A DNA stretch of 9,875 nt from JANPJV01 sp031425695. GTDB lineage: Bacteria; Pseudomonadota; Gammaproteobacteria; Xanthomonadales; SZUA-5. Under the pieces are notes generated by a model. It ran no database searches. It was not told where the DNA came from and saw only the letters and a list, made by a program, of their open reading frames with translations. The stretch spans positions 1 through 9,875 of the forward strand of contig JANPJV010000256.1 of NCBI GenBank assembly GCA_031425695.1. Direction: 5' to 3'. Below are positions 7,084 to 9,875 of the stretch, piece after piece. Both the position numbers and the translations under genes were made by a program. The number at the start of each line of letters is the position of its first letter. Positions within the stretch are counted from its first letter, which is position 1.

Positions 7084-8594
7084 GGCGCGGTCGACTCCAT
7101 GCCGATCACGACATCGGCGCCGGGTTCAAGCCCGCCACCGACGACCTCGGTGTGAGTGCTGTCGGAGACGCCCGCGCGCACGGTCTGGGCCTTGGGCTTG
7201 CCGTCCTCGAGCGTGTAGACAGTGACGCGGCGCGCGCTCGCGAGGCGTTGCATCTCCTCATCCCAAAGCCTGCCCTGCGCATCGTCCAGGCTTTCCCGAA
7301 AACTCGCGAAGGCTTCCTTGAACATGCGTTGCATGCGCTCGCGCATCGCATTGGGGTCACCGCCGCGGCCGGCGCCACCACCCGGCGGACCGTTCTGGCC
7401 GCCACCAGGGTTGCGTCCGCCGGCTTGCTCGCCACCGCCCGCCGGGCTGCCCTGCCGGCGCGATTCGGCACGTTCGCGCATCGCTGAGAGCGCGGCGTCG
7501 AGCGCCGCCTGCTGCTGCGGATTGAGATCCAGGCGCGCGGCAATGCGCGGGATTTCTTCCATCGCGCCGTTGCCGCCACCGGCACGCCAGCCTCCGGCCG
7601 CGGGCGCGGGGGCGTCCTCCGGCTTGAAGCGCAGTGCCGCATTGGGCACGCGCACCACGTCATTCCGGCGCGTGATTTCGATCTCGCCATTGGCGGTCAT
7701 CCCCGGCAGCAGCGCCAGATCGGGGTTGGATACCTCGACCACTACTGGATAAGTGACCACGTTCGCGACGATCGTCGCGGACAGGCGCACCTGATGCACG
7801 CTGCCGTTAAAAGTCCGGCCCGGGAAGGCATCCACGGTGAAGCGCACCGGCAGGCCGACCTTGATCTGGCCGACGTCCGACTCATCGATCGATAGGTCGA
7901 TCTGCATGCGCGTCAGGTCCTCGGCGATGCGGAACAGAACCGGCGACTGGAAGCTTGCCGCGACGGTCTGGCCAGGCTCCACGCTGCGCAACAGGACAAC
8001 GCCGTCGACGGGCGAACGCAGCACTGTGTAGTCGACATCGAGCTGGGCATCGTCAACCACGGCGGCACGCTGCTTGATGGCCGATTGCGCAACCGCAACC
8101 CGCGCCACCGCCTGGTCGCGCGCTGCCTGCGCGACGTCGCGCTCGCTCGCGGAGATCAGCTGGCGCGCAAAGATCTCCTTCTTGCGCTTGAGATCGGCTT
8201 CCGCGAACTTGAGCTGGGTCTGCGCCTCGGCCAGGCTCGCACGCGCGCTCGCCAGGTCCGCATCGGTCTGCTTGAGGCGGGTCTCGAGATTCGAGGGATC
8301 GATACGGGCGATGACCTGGCCCTTGGTGACGCGCTCGTTGAAATCCACCTCGACGCTGAGGACCTGCCCCGAAACCTGGCTGCCGACGTCGACCGTGGAC
8401 AGCGCCCGCAGCGTGCCGGTGGCGGAGATCGCGACTTCGATGCTGCCGGTGTCGACCTTGGCAGTACGGTAAGCGCCCTTGGCCGTGCCCGAGCGGTCAC
8501 ACGCACCCGCGCCCGCGGCGATCACGGCCGCGAGCAACAGGCCAGCGAGCGGCGAGGAGGTAAAAGATCGTCCCGTCGGGGTGCTTCCAGGCAC
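7080..8594 (-). CDS. MacA-like periplasmic adaptor lipoprotein with large C-terminal-region insertion
   Basis: This is a membrane fusion protein of the HlyD/MacA family, expected to bridge the ABC permease to an outer-membrane channel. The chosen GTG start gives 504 residues with an N-terminal hydrophobic stretch (about 15-31) ending at Cys32 in an AGAC lipobox-like site; Asp33 at +2 would favour retention in the inner membrane. A barrel/lipoyl half-motif follows (about 50-102), then an alanine-rich coiled-coil hairpin (about 103-175), the second lipoyl half (LRSPVDGVVLL) and beta-barrel segments. A roughly 129-residue insertion (326-454) separates the NAALRFKP strand from the terminal VTVYTLEDGKP segment. 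It contains a helix, a Gly/Pro-rich linker and another charged helix. The frame continues upstream through an ATG at 8714, giving 544 residues, but that extension lacks signal-peptide character ahead of the hydrophobic stretch. Identity is sure; the exact start is less so. Confidence 0.9.
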   Translation of the reverse strand: MPGSTPTGRSFTSSPLAGLLLAAVIAAGAGACDRSGTAKGAYRTAKVDTGSIEVAISATGTLRALSTVDVGSQVSGQVLSVEVDFNERVTKGQVIARIDPSNLETRLKQTDADLASARASLAEAQTQLKFAEADLKRKKEIFARQLISASERDVAQAARDQAVARVAVAQSAIKQRAAVVDDAQLDVDYTVLRSPVDGVVLLRSVEPGQTVAASFQSPVLFRIAEDLTRMQIDLSIDESDVGQIKVGLPVRFTVDAFPGRTFNGSVHQVRLSATIVANVVTYPVVVEVSNPDLALLPGMTANGEIEITRRNDVVRVPNAALRFKPEDAPAPAAGGWRAGGGNGAMEEIPRIAARLDLNPQQQAALDAALSAMRERAESRRQGSPAGGGEQAGGRNPGGGQNGPPGGGAGRGGDPNAMRERMQRMFKEAFASFRESLDDAQGRLWDEEMQRLASARRVTVYTLEDGKPKAQTVRAGVSDSTHTEVVGGGLEPGADVVIGMESTAP

Positions 8595-8760
8595 TTGAAA
8601 TAATCCATGTAGGAGGTGGTTTGGAGTAGAACGTAGGCTGCGGGTAGATTCCGTCGATGTACATTTTCCGCCGCTCCGCCTGCGTTCATTTTTTGGGCTT
8701 TGCAACCGTGACATAGGCGGCACAATCGCACTCTGCACACAATCGCCACAAATCCCTACT

Positions 8761-8788
8761 TTGCCCGCGTTAAGTGATCGCCTAACAT
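8761..8788 (+). promoter_or_regulatory. Possible sigma-70-type promoter for the cyclase gene
   Basis: TTGCCC (8761-8766) and TAACAT (8783-8788), spaced 16 bases apart, each match four of six consensus positions. Transcription would start about seven bases after the -10 box, almost on the A of the ATG at 8796, which would make a leaderless mRNA. This fits the absence of any Shine-Dalgarno sequence before that ATG. Such weak matches occur by chance, so this is a suggestion only. The remaining intergenic bases (8595-8760) must hold the promoter of the divergent ABC operon, but no convincing boxes were recognised there. Confidence 0.22.
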
Positions 8789-8795
8789 TCGCCCT

Positions 8796-9692
8796 ATGAG
8801 CGTCCAGCAGCCCATCACCATCTTGTTTGCCGATATCGCCGGGAGCACCAAGCTCTTCGAGCGCATGGGCGACGTGGGCGCGCGCTCGATTACCTCGATC
8901 ATCCTGGCGGCGCTGACCGAAATCACGCTGCGCCATGGCGGGCGCGTCATCAAGACCATCGGCGACGAGGTCATGTGCACGTTCCCGGGTCCGATGTCGG
9001 GCTTGATGGCGGGCATCGACATGCAACGGCGCGTGCACAGCGATACCAACTGGCAGCGCGATTTCCTGGCGATCCGCGTCGGCCTGCACCATGGCGAGGC
9101 GCTGCTCGAAGAAGGCGACGTCTACGGCGACGCCGTCAACACCGCCGCGCGCATGACCCAGATGGCCAAGCGCGAGCAGATTGTCTCCACGCTGTCGACT
9201 GTGCGCGGCCTGACCAACCACTCGATCATCCGCACCCGGCACCTCGGCGATGTGCGCGTCGCCGGCAAGCAGAACCCGGTCGAGATCGTCGATGTCGTGT
9301 GGCAGGAAGACACTTCCAACGTGACCATGGTCGCGCGCGCCATTCGTCTCGAAGACGCGCCCGCCGGCCAGAAAGTCGCGCTGCGCTACCGCGGCCAGCT
9401 GCTCGAGCTCTCCAGCCTGTCCCCGCCCTTCAGCGTCGGCCGCGATCCCAGCAGCACCCTGGTCGTCGACAACGAATGGGTCTCGCGCAATCACGCCCTG
9501 ATCGAGTTCCGCCGCGGCTACTTCGTGCTCGCCGACCGCAGCACCAACGGCACCTACGTCCGCCTCGGCGACGACGACGAAATCCGCCTCCACCGCGACG
9601 AGATCCAGCTCCGCAAGTCAGGCGCGATCAGCCTCGGGCAGGCAGTCGACAAGGATCCGACCGACGTCATGTACTTCCAGTGTCAGGGGTAA
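8796..9692 (+). CDS. Class III adenylate cyclase with C-terminal FHA domain
   Basis: This 298-residue protein is probably soluble. The cyclase domain (about 5-170) holds all recognisable catalytic positions: metal-binding D13 (FADIAGST) and D57 (IGDEV), adenine-selecting K53 and D108 (GDVYGDAVN), and transition-state residues N115 and R119 (AVNTAARM). The Lys/Asp pair points to ATP, hence cAMP, rather than GTP. Class III cyclases act as dimers with both active sites at the interface. The FHA domain (about 195-290) has G215-R216, S230-R231-N232-H233 and N251-G252, the phosphothreonine-binding signature. The output domain therefore precedes the phospho-sensor, the reverse of the FHA-GGDEF protein encoded at 1545-2426. 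The ATG is fixed closely because D13 lies so near the N-terminus. The gene is transcribed away from the ABC operon and ends inside a terminator-like hairpin. No transmembrane segment is seen. Confidence 0.95.
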   Translation: MSVQQPITILFADIAGSTKLFERMGDVGARSITSIILAALTEITLRHGGRVIKTIGDEVMCTFPGPMSGLMAGIDMQRRVHSDTNWQRDFLAIRVGLHHGEALLEEGDVYGDAVNTAARMTQMAKREQIVSTLSTVRGLTNHSIIRTRHLGDVRVAGKQNPVEIVDVVWQEDTSNVTMVARAIRLEDAPAGQKVALRYRGQLLELSSLSPPFSVGRDPSSTLVVDNEWVSRNHALIEFRRGYFVLADRSTNGTYVRLGDDDEIRLHRDEIQLRKSGAISLGQAVDKDPTDVMYFQCQG

Positions 9693-9733
9693 AAGCGCCC
9701 GCTTGCGCAGCGTAGCTGCGCGGGCGCTTTTAC
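9689..9733. terminator. Strong hairpin terminator at the end of the cyclase gene
   Basis: Bases 9689-9702 pair perfectly with 9720-9733 (14 bp). Bases 9707-9711 pair with 9715-9719 around a three-base loop, leaving four bases (9703-9706) bulged. The stem is GC-rich inside and ends in AAAA paired with TTTT, the layout of a bidirectional Rho-independent terminator. The cyclase stop codon TAA (9690-9692) forms part of the left arm. Confidence 0.72.
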
Positions 9734-9754
9734 GCCGTCAGCTGCGCTGACGGC
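9734..9754. repeat. Second hairpin, 9-bp stem with 3-base loop
   Basis: Bases 9734-9742 pair perfectly with 9746-9754 around TGC. It abuts the preceding terminator-like hairpin without a gap, making a tandem stem-loop pair. It may be a REP-like unit, a second terminator element, or the terminator of a convergent gene, since the stop codon of the open - strand frame at the right edge (9738-9740) falls inside it. Confidence 0.7.
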
Positions 9755-9875
9755 CGGGGAGGTAGTCACAGATCGCCCGCATCCCATCGAAGCAAATTTG
9801 GAGTGCGGGGGGGCGCGGCGCCTTGGGTTGGTTCGGGACCCCCAAGCAAAAATGATACCAAAACGCGGCGAGGAC
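9738..9875 (-). CDS. Possible 3' end of an unrecognised gene cut by the window edge
   Basis: On the - strand a frame stays open from the right edge to a TGA at 9740-9738, giving 45 residues without an internal stop. About three quarters of its codons end in G or C, as the surrounding real genes do, though any frame in GC-rich DNA may look so. The encoded tail contains FWYHF near the edge and ends AICDYLPGRQRS. No family is recognised. The convergent arrangement with the cyclase gene, two hairpins between them, is what one expects at the meeting point of two genes. It may equally be non-coding intergenic DNA. Confidence 0.28.
   Translation of the reverse strand, partial: VLAAFWYHFCLGVPNQPKAPRPPALQICFDGMRAICDYLPGRQRS

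Noticed and set aside
8522..8749. A 75-codon - strand frame overlapping the adaptor start, with an internal ATG at a plausible distance
   Set aside because: Its frame differs from the adaptor and encodes no signal peptide or domain. A frameshifted start was considered but is not needed, because the GTG in the correct frame gives a lipoprotein signal.
8595..9593. Upstream extension of the adaptor frame to 837 residues
   Set aside because: Most of it is antisense to the adenylate cyclase gene, and it would bury the hydrophobic signal stretch and lipobox in the middle of the protein. Only the ATG at 8714 remains a minor alternative start.
9852..9875. An ATG beginning MIPKRGED at the right edge on the + strand
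   Set aside because: Only eight codons are inside the window and no ribosome binding site precedes it, so a gene start cannot be supported.

Overview
The window is high-GC bacterial DNA with strong C/G preference at third codon positions. The gene types suggest a gammaproteobacterium, possibly of the Xanthomonadales (Lysobacterales): a eukaryotic-like Ser/Thr kinase next to an FHA-GGDEF protein, a single-chain fused 2-oxoacid dehydrogenase E1, and a split MacA/MacB-type export operon. This placement rests on gene style only and is tentative. Seven protein genes are well supported, and an eighth is possible at the right edge.

Left region (1-2426, + strand). After an 18-bp inverted repeat at the extreme left edge come a membrane-anchored Ser/Thr protein kinase and, 52 bases later, an FHA-GGDEF diguanylate cyclase. 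They look like one transcription unit. The simplest reading is a phospho-signalling module: the kinase phosphorylates a protein on threonine, the FHA domain binds it, and c-di-GMP synthesis is tuned.

Middle region (2427-5107). A 266-base gap without a recognisable gene precedes a 754-residue fusion of the alpha and beta subunits of a thiamine-diphosphate 2-oxoacid dehydrogenase E1. No E2 or E3 gene is in the window. This gene and the ABC operon converge on a 153-base nested palindrome, which holds the E1 stop codon and ends four bases short of the permease stop codon.

ABC operon (8594 down to 5108, - strand). Three genes are linked by 4-base start/stop overlaps: a MacA-like periplasmic adaptor lipoprotein with an unusual insertion of about 129 residues, a LolD/MacB-type ATPase, and a MacB-type permease. 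Together they resemble a tripartite exporter lacking only the outer-membrane channel.

Right region (8595-9875). A roughly 200-base divergent intergenic region separates the operon from a class III adenylate cyclase carrying a C-terminal FHA domain. Its stop codon lies inside a strong terminator-like hairpin, followed by a second hairpin. A frame on the - strand stays open from the right edge to a stop inside that second hairpin and may be the 3' end of another gene.

The unifying theme is phosphothreonine signalling wired to nucleotide second messengers. One kinase and two FHA-bearing cyclases occur within 10 kb, one making c-di-GMP and one probably cAMP, with opposite domain order.
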